Assembly: GCA_018812925.1 (NCBI GenBank)
Contig: JAHJCU010000004.1
Coordinates: forward strand, 432,289 to 496,288
Length of the DNA stretch: 64,000 nt
Reading direction: 5' to 3'
Source of the DNA: Candidatus Omnitrophota bacterium
Lineage (GTDB): Bacteria; CAIJMQ01
Every line of letters begins with the position of its first letter. Position 1 is the first letter of the stretch. The notes beneath the pieces were generated by a model that had not been told where the DNA came from, did not search any database, and was given only the letters and a program-made list of their open reading frames with translations. A program made the translations under genes and the position numbers. Positions 1-8,514 of this stretch are shown piece by piece.

Positions 1-392
1 CCCAAAAACGGGAAGTCGAAAAACCCGACAGCCACTTTATATGTCCCTATTACCCCCTCCCCCGTGATGACAGCTTCTTTTAGACCTGTCTTTTCTTGCG
101 CTTCTTTAATTCTCTGTGGATATTTTTTGCTGTCTTCAAACTTTAGGGGGTCAACCGATTCAAGATTGGCATCCATTTCCTCAAAGGTGTCGTCTTCTAA
201 TAATTGAGATAATCTTTCTTTTGCAGATAATCGAAAATGGTAGCCGCATTTTGGACAAACCTTAAAGTTTTTTATCAATTGCTCCGTATAAAGAATTCTT
301 GAGCAAGCAAGACATTTTGACCAAAGCCCTTCAGGTATGCCTTTTCTCTTTTTAGGTTTTAATATATATTCTACGCTTCTCTTCCATGCCAT
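1..392 (-). CDS. accD: Acetyl-CoA carboxylase carboxyltransferase beta subunit (partial, N-terminal part)
   Basis: This reading frame is not in the ORF track because it runs off the left edge. Reverse-strand translation from the ATG at 392 gives MAWKRSVEYILKPKKRKG, followed by a four-cysteine zinc ribbon (CLAC ... CPKCGYHFRLSAKERL) and the start of the carboxyltransferase domain. This is the typical AccD N-terminus. The enzyme transfers the carboxyl group from biotin-BCCP to acetyl-CoA in the first step of fatty-acid synthesis. About 130 codons are visible; the catalytic domain lies outside the window. It sits about 255 bp downstream of the V-ATPase F gene on the same strand, where V1 A/B genes would often be expected. 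Confidence 0.93.
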   Translation of the reverse strand, partial: MAWKRSVEYILKPKKRKGIPEGLWSKCLACSRILYTEQLIKNFKVCPKCGYHFRLSAKERLSQLLEDDTFEEMDANLESVDPLKFEDSKKYPQRIKEAQEKTGLKEAVITGEGVIGTYKVAVGFFDFPFL

Positions 393-647
393 ATTATTCC
401 CTCGCTTACGCCCGATAGCAACGAGTAGCAAGAGAGTAGAGAAAAGATTTCCCTATACCTGCCTGTCCCGTTGTGAACAAAAGAACCTTATATGACCACT
501 TTCTATTCTCTGCTTATTTGACAAAGCAGTTTACTAAAGGACGAAAGCTATTGTCAAATACCTTGAGCTAACATCCGCACACGGCAACCATTTATTTTCT
601 TTTTCAAAAATATTAAATACCGACGATTTTATTCTAAAATTTTAGCG

Positions 648-974
648 TTAAAAGCCCACTGCTTCTTTTATTATCTTTTTTACCGTATTTTTCGCGAAAT
701 TGCTTCTTGTTTTGTGTTGAGGTAAAACTAAAATAGCAAGCGGGAAGCTTTTAATAATTTTTAAGAACAACTTCTGATTTGTCTGGGCTATATTTTCGGC
801 AATAATAACCATCTCATAGCCTTGGGCACTTAAATTTTTAATTAAATCCTCAGCTTCTTCCAAGTTTTTGCAGTCAAAGAGCCTAAATCCAAGTGATATT
901 AACGGCAAAAGTTCTTTTTTATTCCCCAAAGCCGCTAGTTTTTTGTCTTCCATATCGATTTTAGCCATTTTCAT
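648..974 (-). CDS. V-type ATPase subunit F
   Basis: A 108-residue protein with the small alpha/beta fold expected of the V/A-ATPase F subunit (the central-stalk subunit that binds D). The segment YEMVIIAENIAQ and the later FPLAILVLPQH match the usual pattern in length and spacing. It is the last gene of the H-I-K-E-C-F run, and its start overlaps the end of subunit C by 4 bp, so the genes are translationally coupled. No D, A or B subunit follows; the next gene is accD. Subunit F is poorly conserved, so position supports the call as much as sequence does. Confidence 0.75.
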   Translation of the reverse strand: MKMAKIDMEDKKLAALGNKKELLPLISLGFRLFDCKNLEEAEDLIKNLSAQGYEMVIIAENIAQTNQKLFLKIIKSFPLAILVLPQHKTRSNFAKNTVKKIIKEAVGF

Positions 975-1975
975 GCGTCAAATGGTCCTATCCTCGCCTT
1001 AATTTCTTCTGAGGAAAGATTATGCAGCTTACCAACAAAGATTGTTCTAAGATTTCTAATCTCATTGTTTTTTGAGAAAACATATCTCAAAATAGGCTCA
1101 TATCCAAAAGCAGTGTATTTTGCACATGACAGATATTTCAAAAGCACAAGACAACACCTCTTTTCTATCTCGTAATCAAAGCTCTTAGAATCCTCTGTTC
1201 CTATGCCAGCTAAGATATCATAAGGTGTAAATTTTAAGCGCTGTGACAATTTATCTATTTGCTCTTTATTATAAGTTTCAATGAAAAATGTCTTATCCAG
1301 GAACCCCCCATCTATAAATAATTGACTGAATAAATCGGCTTGGGCATTATTGTTTCTGCACCTTATAAGAGTTTTAATATTAATTAAATCGATTTCTGTT
1401 TTAAAAAACCTGTTTGCAAACGAAACTTCTTTTGTAACATTCAATATCTGCTCATATAATTTCTTATCCAGAAACGTATCGAAAATCTGCCAATTGTCAG
1501 TTTTCTCATACATATTCCATATCTGACTTATAAAATCCCGATATATCTTGGGAAGAGAAGTCAAATCCTGTTCGGCAATTACCTTAATTGCAATCTCTTT
1601 TGAGATAAAACCTTCTTTTAACCAGTCTGCTTCTACATTTGTATATTTTGATTTTGCAATTAGTTTCAAATTATGGAAATCTCTTTTATAGAAAAAAGGC
1701 ATAATAAATTTATAATCTTTAAGAAAGCTTTTAAGTTCTTTCAATGTAGCAAACTCTTCTGAGTCTATCGAATCATCGAAATCGGGCAATGCTATCTTGC
1801 TGGCATATGCCGTAGGATTTAATATAGACTGCAATTGCGGCAAATCTTTGGAATCTGCCAATTGATAAAACATTGAGGTTGTGAGAAGTTTTGATTCCCA
1901 GAACCTTATTTTTGCCACAGCAAATGTAAACCCGGGGCTTTTTTTAATGCTTACTTTAGGAGATATCATTTCCAA
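971..1975 (-). CDS. V-type ATPase subunit C (AC39/d type)
   Basis: A 334-residue, largely helical protein of the length of bacterial V/A-ATPase subunit C (Vma6/AC39 family), the socket that joins the rotor ring to the central stalk. It contains an AC39-like segment, FKTEIDLINIKTLIRCR, which is highly typical of the family (the NLRTIL/NIKTLIR element). It lies between E and F with short overlaps (about 20 bp with E and 4 bp with F). A second in-frame ATG two codons in could equally be the start. Confidence 0.85.
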   Translation of the reverse strand: MEMISPKVSIKKSPGFTFAVAKIRFWESKLLTTSMFYQLADSKDLPQLQSILNPTAYASKIALPDFDDSIDSEEFATLKELKSFLKDYKFIMPFFYKRDFHNLKLIAKSKYTNVEADWLKEGFISKEIAIKVIAEQDLTSLPKIYRDFISQIWNMYEKTDNWQIFDTFLDKKLYEQILNVTKEVSFANRFFKTEIDLINIKTLIRCRNNNAQADLFSQLFIDGGFLDKTFFIETYNKEQIDKLSQRLKFTPYDILAGIGTEDSKSFDYEIEKRCCLVLLKYLSCAKYTAFGYEPILRYVFSKNNEIRNLRTIFVGKLHNLSSEEIKARIGPFDA

Positions 1976-2558
1976 ATAATATTCGGCTTATTTTAACCTT
2001 TAAGTCATTCCTTTTTTCTTCAATGAGGGATTTAAATGAACAGTTTATTTCTTTTTTGGGCTTTTTTAATATGAAGCCGCCTGTTATTTCCTCTTTGTCT
2101 TCGGCAATTTTAATACTACTTTTGTCTTGGAGCTTTTCATTTATTTGCTTTAAAAACTCTTCCAAGGCTACCACTTTACAAAATTGTTTAGGCAATACAA
2201 TTTTGTTTTCACCCGGCTCTATCACCTGCAAAACCATTCTCTCTATCCACTTCATATATTCTTTAGTCGGGAAATTCTCAAGTTTTTTAAGCGCTTCGTT
2301 AAAAACAGCATCAAGTATATCGCTTTTAGTTTTTAGTATATCCTTTGCTTTCTTAACTCTTGCCTCCTGTAGCATATATTCTGTTAACTTTTTGGTGCTT
2401 ACTTTTACCTCTTGTATATTCTTTGCCTTAAGCTCTGCGACCTCTTTCATTATTTCTTGCTCTATGGTTTTGCATTGCTCTCTTGCCTTTTTTTTAATAT
2501 GCCAAATGTCTTTTTGGTTCTTCTCTTTTATTTTCTTTAAAATATCTTCTAATGCCAT
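1956..2558 (-). CDS. V-type ATPase subunit E (peripheral stalk)
   Basis: A 200-residue protein with a long, charged, heptad-rich N-terminal helix (about residues 1-100, rich in K and E) and a compact C-terminal domain. This is the layout of subunit E, which pairs with the G/H-type helix to form the peripheral stator stalk. The order K, E, C, F matches V/A-ATPase operons. A 78-bp gap separates it from the K gene, and its 3' end overlaps the start of C. The plus-strand ORF at 2023-2568 is a shadow of this gene. Confidence 0.82.
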   Translation of the reverse strand: MALEDILKKIKEKNQKDIWHIKKKAREQCKTIEQEIMKEVAELKAKNIQEVKVSTKKLTEYMLQEARVKKAKDILKTKSDILDAVFNEALKKLENFPTKEYMKWIERMVLQVIEPGENKIVLPKQFCKVVALEEFLKQINEKLQDKSSIKIAEDKEEITGGFILKKPKKEINCSFKSLIEEKRNDLKVKISRILFGNDIS

Positions 2559-2636
2559 AGTGAAATAACCTTTAAACTCTTTATTAAAACGTAATGTTAA
2601 CTATAAATCCAAATTCCGGTAGTAATGTCGCAATTC

Positions 2637-3113
<477 letters not shown>

Positions 3114-5126
3114 CTACCTCCCTTCGGCCCTACGACCCGTAGAGGCCGCAGACCTTTTAACTTTTGATATTATGTATTTACTTTCTTGGGCAAGCGGTTG
3201 AAAAGCTTCCCCTCCGCCCTGAAAAAAGTATGAAAAAAACTCTACAAACTGCAATCTTGTAGTATGAACAAAAGCCCCCAACGTATTAATAGCAATATTA
3301 AATAGATGCCCTACAATAATAATCAATAAAGCAGCAAGAATTCCCAAATAAGGAATCTGTTCTAAGGCAATTCCTGCAAGAATGTTTATGACAAGTGCAA
3401 TAATGCTGGTTGCCAATCCCAAGGCCATAAGACGGGAATAGGAGAGGATATTACCCACAAAATCTTTGGATTTCCATATAAATCCTCCAAGGCTAATCAA
3501 TACATTTAAAAGAGGGTTTCTGCCCTTCTTGAATAATGAGGAAACTATCATTATTCCAGCTCCCGCAATCATTATAAAAAGAGCTGCCTGACTAAATTTC
3601 GGGGATAGGAAACCCTGTTTTGAAATAATCCAAAGAATAGCCCCGGGCAAGATAATAAGATAAGACAACTGGTCAGCAAACGCATCGGCGAAATTTCTGC
3701 TTCTTAATTGTTCGTACATTTCGATGCCTATCCCAAGAAGTATATGAACAACACCAAAAGATAGGGCGAGAATAAAAAATTTCATAAGGTTCTCCAAAGG
3801 ATTGATTATAATTAATGCCTTAAGAACTTGAGGAAGTTCTGCAATCTCTATACCAAACCAGCCTCCGGTAACTATCCCCCAAAAAATTGTTGCAATTCCC
3901 CCAAGTAAAAAGAGGCGCAGGAATTGTTTGCCTTGGCTCCCAACCTTTATTTTCTTCATAGCAAGAAGGGTAAGAGTAATAAGAACAATCCCATAACCGG
4001 CATCCGTAAGGCATAATCCAAAGAACATAAAGAAAAAAGGCGCTACAAAGCCACTAGGGTCAACTTCGCCAAAATGGGGAAGACCAAAAAGCTTAGTTAT
4101 TGGCTGAAAAGGTCTAACTAAAACGGGATTTTTAATTTCAATAGGCGGAAATTCCCCCTCGTCAGGGTCAATATTTTCAATGTAAGTGGGATGGGTTTTG
4201 TTTTGTAATGTTTCTTTTATTTTGTTCATATCATCTTTTCTTACCCATCCCTGCAATACGAAAGTGGTTTCCGATTCACATAAATGTTCTTTTGCTTTTT
4301 CTCTTTGTAATCCAAACAAATACCAGTCGTGAACCATCATCAGTTTGTCTTTACACTTAAGCATTTGTTTTATTTTTTTGAAAAGCTTTTCTTTTTCCTT
4401 GAGCAAAGATTCTATTTGCTTTTCATAGGAATCTATCGCGTTAGAAGGTAACTTGTCACATAAAGAAAGATTTAGCGTTTCAAAACCTTCCTCCTTCAAC
4501 GCCGAGGAGATGTCACCTTCATTCTCTTTCCAATATATCAACATTAGATATGCAAAATCGACATCTGCGGATATGTTTTCCACATAAGTTGCACTTTTTT
4601 CACTTAATTTTTCGGTTAGCGAAATATATTTTACCTTTGGACCTTTTAAGAAAAGAGAATTTGTATTTTGGGTTTCTTTTGCCTGGCAGGGAGACCAAGA
4701 TAGATTTTTAAAAGGGGTAAGAAGAGCAATATCATTATGCATAGACGATATTTTGTCATCAATTTTAAAAATTTTATCTTTTATATCGTTAGTGTTTTTT
4801 ATTATTTCTTCATAATTAAAATTGCGTGCTGTTTTCTCAAATTCTTGTTTGTCTATTTCCACTCTTGCCGGGAAAAAATTCTCAACAAGCGTCTTGTTCT
4901 CGTTAAATTGTTCCAGAAAGGAAATGGTAGATTCTATATGAGTGATTTTTTCCGAGATATGCCTTGCTTCATTTTCAGGGTCATGACCTGAAAAATAATC
5001 ATCCAACGCGCCTTCTTCGAAGCTTTTTAAATGGATAAATTCGGCTTTTTGCAGTTGCCTAATAAGCGCTCCCTTGTCTTCTTTTAGCCCAATTATCCTA
5101 ATTTTCTGCATCTTTACTACAGACAT
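3114..5126 (-). CDS. V-type ATPase subunit I (a subunit, stator/ion channel)
   Basis: A 670-residue protein with a cytoplasmic N-terminal half (about residues 1-330, with two coiled-coil stretches) and a C-terminal membrane half of seven or eight helices. It carries the family landmarks PFQPITKLFGLP, FFFMFFGLCLTDAGYG and FVGNILSYSRLMALGLA; the last contains the arginine that faces the rotor glutamate. The C-terminal helix pair NTLGAFVHTTRLQFVEFF is also diagnostic. It sits between the H/G-like and K genes. This subunit carries ions to the K ring in the membrane. Confidence 0.95.
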   Translation of the reverse strand: MSVVKMQKIRIIGLKEDKGALIRQLQKAEFIHLKSFEEGALDDYFSGHDPENEARHISEKITHIESTISFLEQFNENKTLVENFFPARVEIDKQEFEKTARNFNYEEIIKNTNDIKDKIFKIDDKISSMHNDIALLTPFKNLSWSPCQAKETQNTNSLFLKGPKVKYISLTEKLSEKSATYVENISADVDFAYLMLIYWKENEGDISSALKEEGFETLNLSLCDKLPSNAIDSYEKQIESLLKEKEKLFKKIKQMLKCKDKLMMVHDWYLFGLQREKAKEHLCESETTFVLQGWVRKDDMNKIKETLQNKTHPTYIENIDPDEGEFPPIEIKNPVLVRPFQPITKLFGLPHFGEVDPSGFVAPFFFMFFGLCLTDAGYGIVLITLTLLAMKKIKVGSQGKQFLRLFLLGGIATIFWGIVTGGWFGIEIAELPQVLKALIIINPLENLMKFFILALSFGVVHILLGIGIEMYEQLRSRNFADAFADQLSYLIILPGAILWIISKQGFLSPKFSQAALFIMIAGAGIMIVSSLFKKGRNPLLNVLISLGGFIWKSKDFVGNILSYSRLMALGLATSIIALVINILAGIALEQIPYLGILAALLIIIVGHLFNIAINTLGAFVHTTRLQFVEFFSYFFQGGGEAFQPLAQESKYIISKVKRSAASTGRRAEGR

Positions 5127-5144
5127 CGTTTTATATCCTTCTCA

Positions 5145-5179
5145 TTTTGCATTTTTAATTTTAAATTTTGAATTTATTT
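5145..5179. repeat. AT-rich 7-bp-phased array (TTTTNNA words)
   Basis: Five successive 7-bp words (TTTTGCA, TTTTTAA, TTTTAAA, TTTTGAA, TTTATTT) lie in unbroken register between the H-like and I genes. It is the same type of array as at 18923, 53871 and 54317. Base composition could explain part of the pattern, so this family is the least certain. Confidence 0.45.
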
Positions 5180-5485
5180 AACTATCTCTTTAATAACAAT
5201 ATCTGTTGCTTTTTCTTTGTTTTTTGACGCCAATTGCTCAATTTTTTGTTTTTCTGCTTCCGCTTGTTTTATTATTTGGTCTGTCTCTTTTTTTGTTTCC
5301 TTTTTGACCTGCCCCTGCAACTGTTTTGTAAACTTTTGTTTTTCTGTTTCAACGCCTATGATAAGTTGTTCTCTTTGCTTTTTGGCTTCGGCTATCATCT
5401 TTTCCGTATCTTCGCGCGCCTTTATCAAGTCTTTTTCGGCTTTTTTTTCAGCTTTTTTTATCGCTTCTAAAGGTGAATTATTCAA
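5174..5485 (-). CDS. V-type ATPase subunit H/G-like stator helix
   Basis: A 103-residue protein that is almost entirely one charged alpha helix (KKAEKKAEKDLIKAREDTEK and onward), with no membrane segment. Length, composition and position as the first gene of the V-ATPase block fit the archaeal/bacterial H (G) subunit, which forms a coiled coil with E in the peripheral stalk. Because the sequence is low-complexity coiled coil, the call depends strongly on context. The plus-strand ORFs at 5217-5579 and 5234-5470 are shadows. Confidence 0.7.
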   Translation of the reverse strand: MNNSPLEAIKKAEKKAEKDLIKAREDTEKMIAEAKKQREQLIIGVETEKQKFTKQLQGQVKKETKKETDQIIKQAEAEKQKIEQLASKNKEKATDIVIKEIVK

Positions 5486-5568
5486 TGTTTTCCTCTCCGC
5501 ATTTAAAATAGTATTGTTTCTAGTTTTTAAGACGCCAATTGATTCTGCGTTAACTATAAACCTCTGGT

Positions 5569-6405
5569 TTAAATTTTAACTCCTATCATTTTCAGTATCC
5601 TACTTAAATCGTCATTAGAATAGTACTCTATAACGATAGAACCTCTCTTCCTGCCTGTTTTTAAAATGACTTTTGTTCCCAACGCTTTCTGAAGTTGGTC
5701 TTCTATGTATTGAATTTGCGCATCTTTCTTTTCAGTTTTTTTCTTTCCCTGCCCGCTTCGCAGCAGGCGGGTATGCGCAATTCTTTCCGTTTCTCTAACC
5801 GAAAACGAGCGTCCTTCCAATAGCTGTTTGTATAATTTTTCCCTTTCTTCCGGCGGCAAGGAAAGAAGAACTCTCCCATGCCCCTCGCTAATCGTCCCTT
5901 TCTTGATTTCGTTTTGAATGTTCTGGGGTAACTTCAATAACCTTAATGTATTTGCAACTGACGAACGATTTTTGCTTACGATTTTTGCAACATCTTCTTG
6001 AGATAAATTAAATTCCTCAATCAATGCTTTATAGCCTCCGGCCATTTCAATAGCGTTAAGCTCCGCCCTTTGAAGGTTTTCGACCAAAGCTAATTTTAAC
6101 TGGCTTTTGTTGTCCGCATCCCTAATAATTATGGGAATAGTTTTAAGACCCGCCGCTTTCGCCGCCCTCCAACGTCTTTCTCCGAAAATAATTTCGTAAT
6201 TATCACCCAAGGGCTTAACTGCGACCGGTTGAAGAACTCCGTCTTCCTTTATTGATTCTATTAGTCCCGTCATCTGGTCGGCATCAAAGTTTTTGCGCGG
6301 CTGAAACTTATTGGGAACGACCTTGTCTATTTCAATAAATTTAACAGTTTCCTTTAAAGAAGGAATTAAGGCCTCAAGCCCTCTTCCCAGCGCTCTTTTC
6401 TGCAT
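5569..6405 (-). CDS. parB: ParB chromosome-partitioning protein
   Basis: ParB/Spo0J centromere-binding CTPase that loads on parS and spreads along DNA. It begins with the canonical MQKRALGRGLEALIP, then the CTP/arginine motif GERRWRAAK, the helix-turn-helix SQEDVAKIVSKNRSSVANTL, and a C-terminal dimer domain. The ORF track starts at a TTG (6426), but that frame contains the ribosome-binding site itself (AAAGGAGG); the ATG at 6405, 9 nt after it, is the better start and gives 278 residues. The linker before the C-terminal domain carries an in-frame palindromic insertion (5748-5774) encoding [10 protein letters not shown]. It overlaps the end of parA. Confidence 0.95.
   Translation of the reverse strand: MQKRALGRGLEALIPSLKETVKFIEIDKVVPNKFQPRKNFDADQMTGLIESIKEDGVLQPVAVKPLGDNYEIIFGERRWRAAKAAGLKTIPIIIRDADNKSQLKLALVENLQRAELNAIEMAGGYKALIEEFNLSQEDVAKIVSKNRSSVANTLRLLKLPQNIQNEIKKGTISEGHGRVLLSLPPEEREKLYKQLLEGRSFSVRETERIAHTRLLRSGQGKKKTEKKDAQIQYIEDQLQKALGTKVILKTGRKRGSIVIEYYSNDDLSRILKMIGVKI
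5748..5774. repeat. Palindromic element inside parB, identical to one inside pgk
   Basis: A 27-nt segment with stems CCCGC/GCGGG and CCTGC/GCAGG. On the reverse strand it is identical, base for base, to 33722-33748 in pgk. It falls in the ParB linker and stays in frame, adding roughly eight to ten residues. Confidence 0.85.
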
Positions 6406-7159
6406 TTCTTTTAACCTCCTTTGCAAGATTCAGATAACTTCTTGCTCCCTTAGAAAAAGAAGCATATAAAATCGCCGGCTTACCAAAACTTGGAGCTTCC
6501 GACAATCTGATGTTGCGAGGAATCAATGTTTTAAAAACTTTATCCTGAAAATAGTTTTTTACCTCTCTTATAACTTCTCTGGTCAAATTTGTTCTTAAAT
6601 CTACCATAACAAGAGCTATTCCGGCTATTTCTAACGAAGAATTAAACGAGTTTTTAATTTGATTTATAATACCAACGATTCGTCCCAACCCTTCCAAAGC
6701 ATAATATTCGCATTGAATGGGAATAATTACCGACTTTGCCGCAACAAGCGCATTTACGGTCAATAAACCCAATGAAGGAGGGCAATCTATAAAAATAAAG
6801 TCAAAATCGTCTTTTACCTGCTCAAGTTTCTTTTTTAGTATAAATTCCCGCGAAGGCATGTCAACCAATTCCACTTCGGCCCCGATTAAGCGCTCATTCG
6901 ATGGTAAAACATAAAGAGTTTTCATCTCAGTAGGAATCACCAAGTCCTTAATTCCCACATCCGATATAAAAAGCTCATACACAGTGTGAGTTATAATTTT
7001 ACCATTTATGCCAAAGCCTGCCGTAGCGTTAGCCTGCGGGTCAAGGTCTATAAGCAACACCCTATTCCTACTTATTGCCAAAGAAGCGGCAAGATTAACG
7101 GCGGTAGTCGTCTTCCCCACTCCGCCTTTTTGATTAACTATAGCTATTATTTCACCCAT
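6374..7159 (-). CDS. parA: ParA/Soj chromosome-partitioning ATPase
   Basis: A 261-residue ParA-type Walker ATPase. It has the deviant Walker A motif QKGGVGKTTTAVNLA at the N-terminus, Walker A' LIDLDPQANAT and Walker B DFIFIDCPPSLG. It works with ParB and parS to separate chromosome origins. The 3' end overlaps the start of parB. The upstream region holds a CAGA heptad hairpin and then parS about 105 bp away, so parS, parA and parB form one compact locus, although it lies about 36 kb from dnaA. Confidence 0.97.
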   Translation of the reverse strand: MGEIIAIVNQKGGVGKTTTAVNLAASLAISRNRVLLIDLDPQANATAGFGINGKIITHTVYELFISDVGIKDLVIPTEMKTLYVLPSNERLIGAEVELVDMPSREFILKKKLEQVKDDFDFIFIDCPPSLGLLTVNALVAAKSVIIPIQCEYYALEGLGRIVGIINQIKNSFNSSLEIAGIALVMVDLRTNLTREVIREVKNYFQDKVFKTLIPRNIRLSEAPSFGKPAILYASFSKGARSYLNLAKEVKRNAEKSAGKRA

Positions 7160-7169
7160 CGTATCTAAT

Positions 7170-7257
7170 CAGAGGACAGAAAACAGAAGCCAGACGACAG
7201 ATATTACAAGAAATTACTAATTCTGCCATCTGTATCCTGTTAGCTGTCTTCTGTTAT
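7170..7257. repeat. CAGA-family heptad hairpin between parA and parS
   Basis: The left arm has five CAGANNN words with C at 7170, 7177, 7184, 7191 and 7198. The right arm has five CTGNNNN words with C at 7223, 7230, 7237, 7244 and 7251. The right arm reverse-complements to the same word family, so the two arms can pair around a loop of about 18 nt. Confidence 0.85.
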
Positions 7258-7263
7258 TAATAA

Positions 7264-7279
7264 TGTTTCACGTGAAACA
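7264..7279. promoter_or_regulatory. parS centromere site
   Basis: TGTTTCACGTGAAACA is an exact match to the 16-bp bacterial parS consensus and a perfect palindrome. It sits directly upstream of the parA-parB operon. One copy was noticed in the window. Confidence 0.97.
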
Positions 7280-7300
7280 AATTGTTTTTCAAACATTAAT

Positions 7301-8425
7301 TTATTTTACAACTTCTTTCTGCCGACCGCCACCAAAAGACCGTTTCAATCCGTCGACAATCGTTTCCCCTATCCCTAAAGGCATAATTGTAAAAGAAGGA
7401 TTGTCTATAGTGCCCGTCAATCTGACCTTTCTTAAAACATTTCCAAAGCCGTCTATTATCGTTCCTAAAGTTTTGGTAATTGAAGTCCCTTTTAAAAGCT
7501 CGGACGAAGTATACAGCCCCAATACAAAATTTAATTTCTTGTTCCACCCAATATCACCCTTTGCCGTGATTCTTATCTCTGGGCCCTTGAGAACAGCATT
7601 CTCCGTATAAGCGTATCCTTCTGAAATGTCAAAATCCCCGTCAAATGTTGTTAGGGCAAAATCTTTAGACATAGCAGCAAGAGGCGAAAATGTAATCATA
7701 CGGCCAATCAAACCGACTTTACCAAGCTCGCCCTTTTCAATGTTAATTTTAGCTTTACCAAAAAGACTGGTTGGCTTGCCTAATTCTCCTGAGAAACTTG
7801 CATCTGAGAATAATATCCCAGATATAGCCCGCGAAGCACTCCACTGTTGTGAAAGAATACCAATGTCTACACTCTTAGTGTCCATTTTAAGATTAAAAAC
7901 CGCGGGGGTTTTCCCAAAATCTATATTCCCGCTTACGTATACGGTTCCGCCTGCAATCTGAATTTCACCATTTTTGATAACAAGATTTTTTTCATGTAAA
8001 CTACAATCAGCTTTCAAGTCCCGAGCAGATAATTTGCCCCATTGAACCATAGAACGCTTTATTTTGGCATCTATTGTAGGCAACCCTCCTTTTACATTTA
8101 CTATGAATTCGCCGGCTAATTGAGAAAACTCAATTGGGAAAAGAAAATTGTCTGCAAAGAAAGAGACCTTATCCGAAGAAAAAGTTCCGCTTGAAACAGT
8201 TTCAACTCCTTTTTCAATTGTTACGTCAGCCGATAAAGATATTTGCCCGTCATACTTTATTCCCGGAGAATGTTTTTCTAATAAGGATTCTAAATTTAAA
8301 AGATTTAGGTCTTTTGCATTTATATGGAAACTGCCCATTTCAGCGCAAAAACCCTTTATATGCGTGGAAAAAGTAATAAACAAAGATATGAGAAAAATAA
8401 CTGCAAAAGTTCCAACTCTTCGCAT
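7301..8425 (-). CDS. AsmA-like envelope protein
   Basis: A predicted exported protein of about 374 residues. It starts at the ATG at 8425 (MRRVGTFAVIFLISLFITF), which gives a clean signal peptide and has a GAGG ribosome site 6 nt upstream. The ORF track start at 8548 would add 41 unlikely residues encoded by repeat-like DNA. The body is rich in beta strands, and the C-terminal part (FDGDFDISEGYAYTENAVLKG ... GTIDNPSF) matches the C-terminal region of AsmA/TamB-like proteins. Members of that family act in the periplasm in lipid or outer-membrane transport. It follows yidC; family level only. Confidence 0.7.
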   Translation of the reverse strand: MRRVGTFAVIFLISLFITFSTHIKGFCAEMGSFHINAKDLNLLNLESLLEKHSPGIKYDGQISLSADVTIEKGVETVSSGTFSSDKVSFFADNFLFPIEFSQLAGEFIVNVKGGLPTIDAKIKRSMVQWGKLSARDLKADCSLHEKNLVIKNGEIQIAGGTVYVSGNIDFGKTPAVFNLKMDTKSVDIGILSQQWSASRAISGILFSDASFSGELGKPTSLFGKAKINIEKGELGKVGLIGRMITFSPLAAMSKDFALTTFDGDFDISEGYAYTENAVLKGPEIRITAKGDIGWNKKLNFVLGLYTSSELLKGTSITKTLGTIIDGFGNVLRKVRLTGTIDNPSFTIMPLGIGETIVDGLKRSFGGGRQKEVVK

Positions 8426-8514
8426 TGCCTGCCTCGCCAAAGACCATTGGGATCCCTCTGGTTGAACAAGAGACAAGCACTGAGAGGTAGGTAGCGAGTC
8501 AAGTCCAGCCTTAA

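Noticed and set aside
2023-2568. 181-aa plus-strand ORF with apparent hydrophobic stretches
   Set aside because: Exact shadow of the V-ATPase E gene; the opposite frame of lysine/glutamate-rich helices gives false phenylalanine/serine-rich membrane-like sequence.
5217-5579. Plus-strand ORFs rich in F, S and C
   Set aside because: Shadow of the coiled-coil H/G-like subunit gene; no ribosome site or family.
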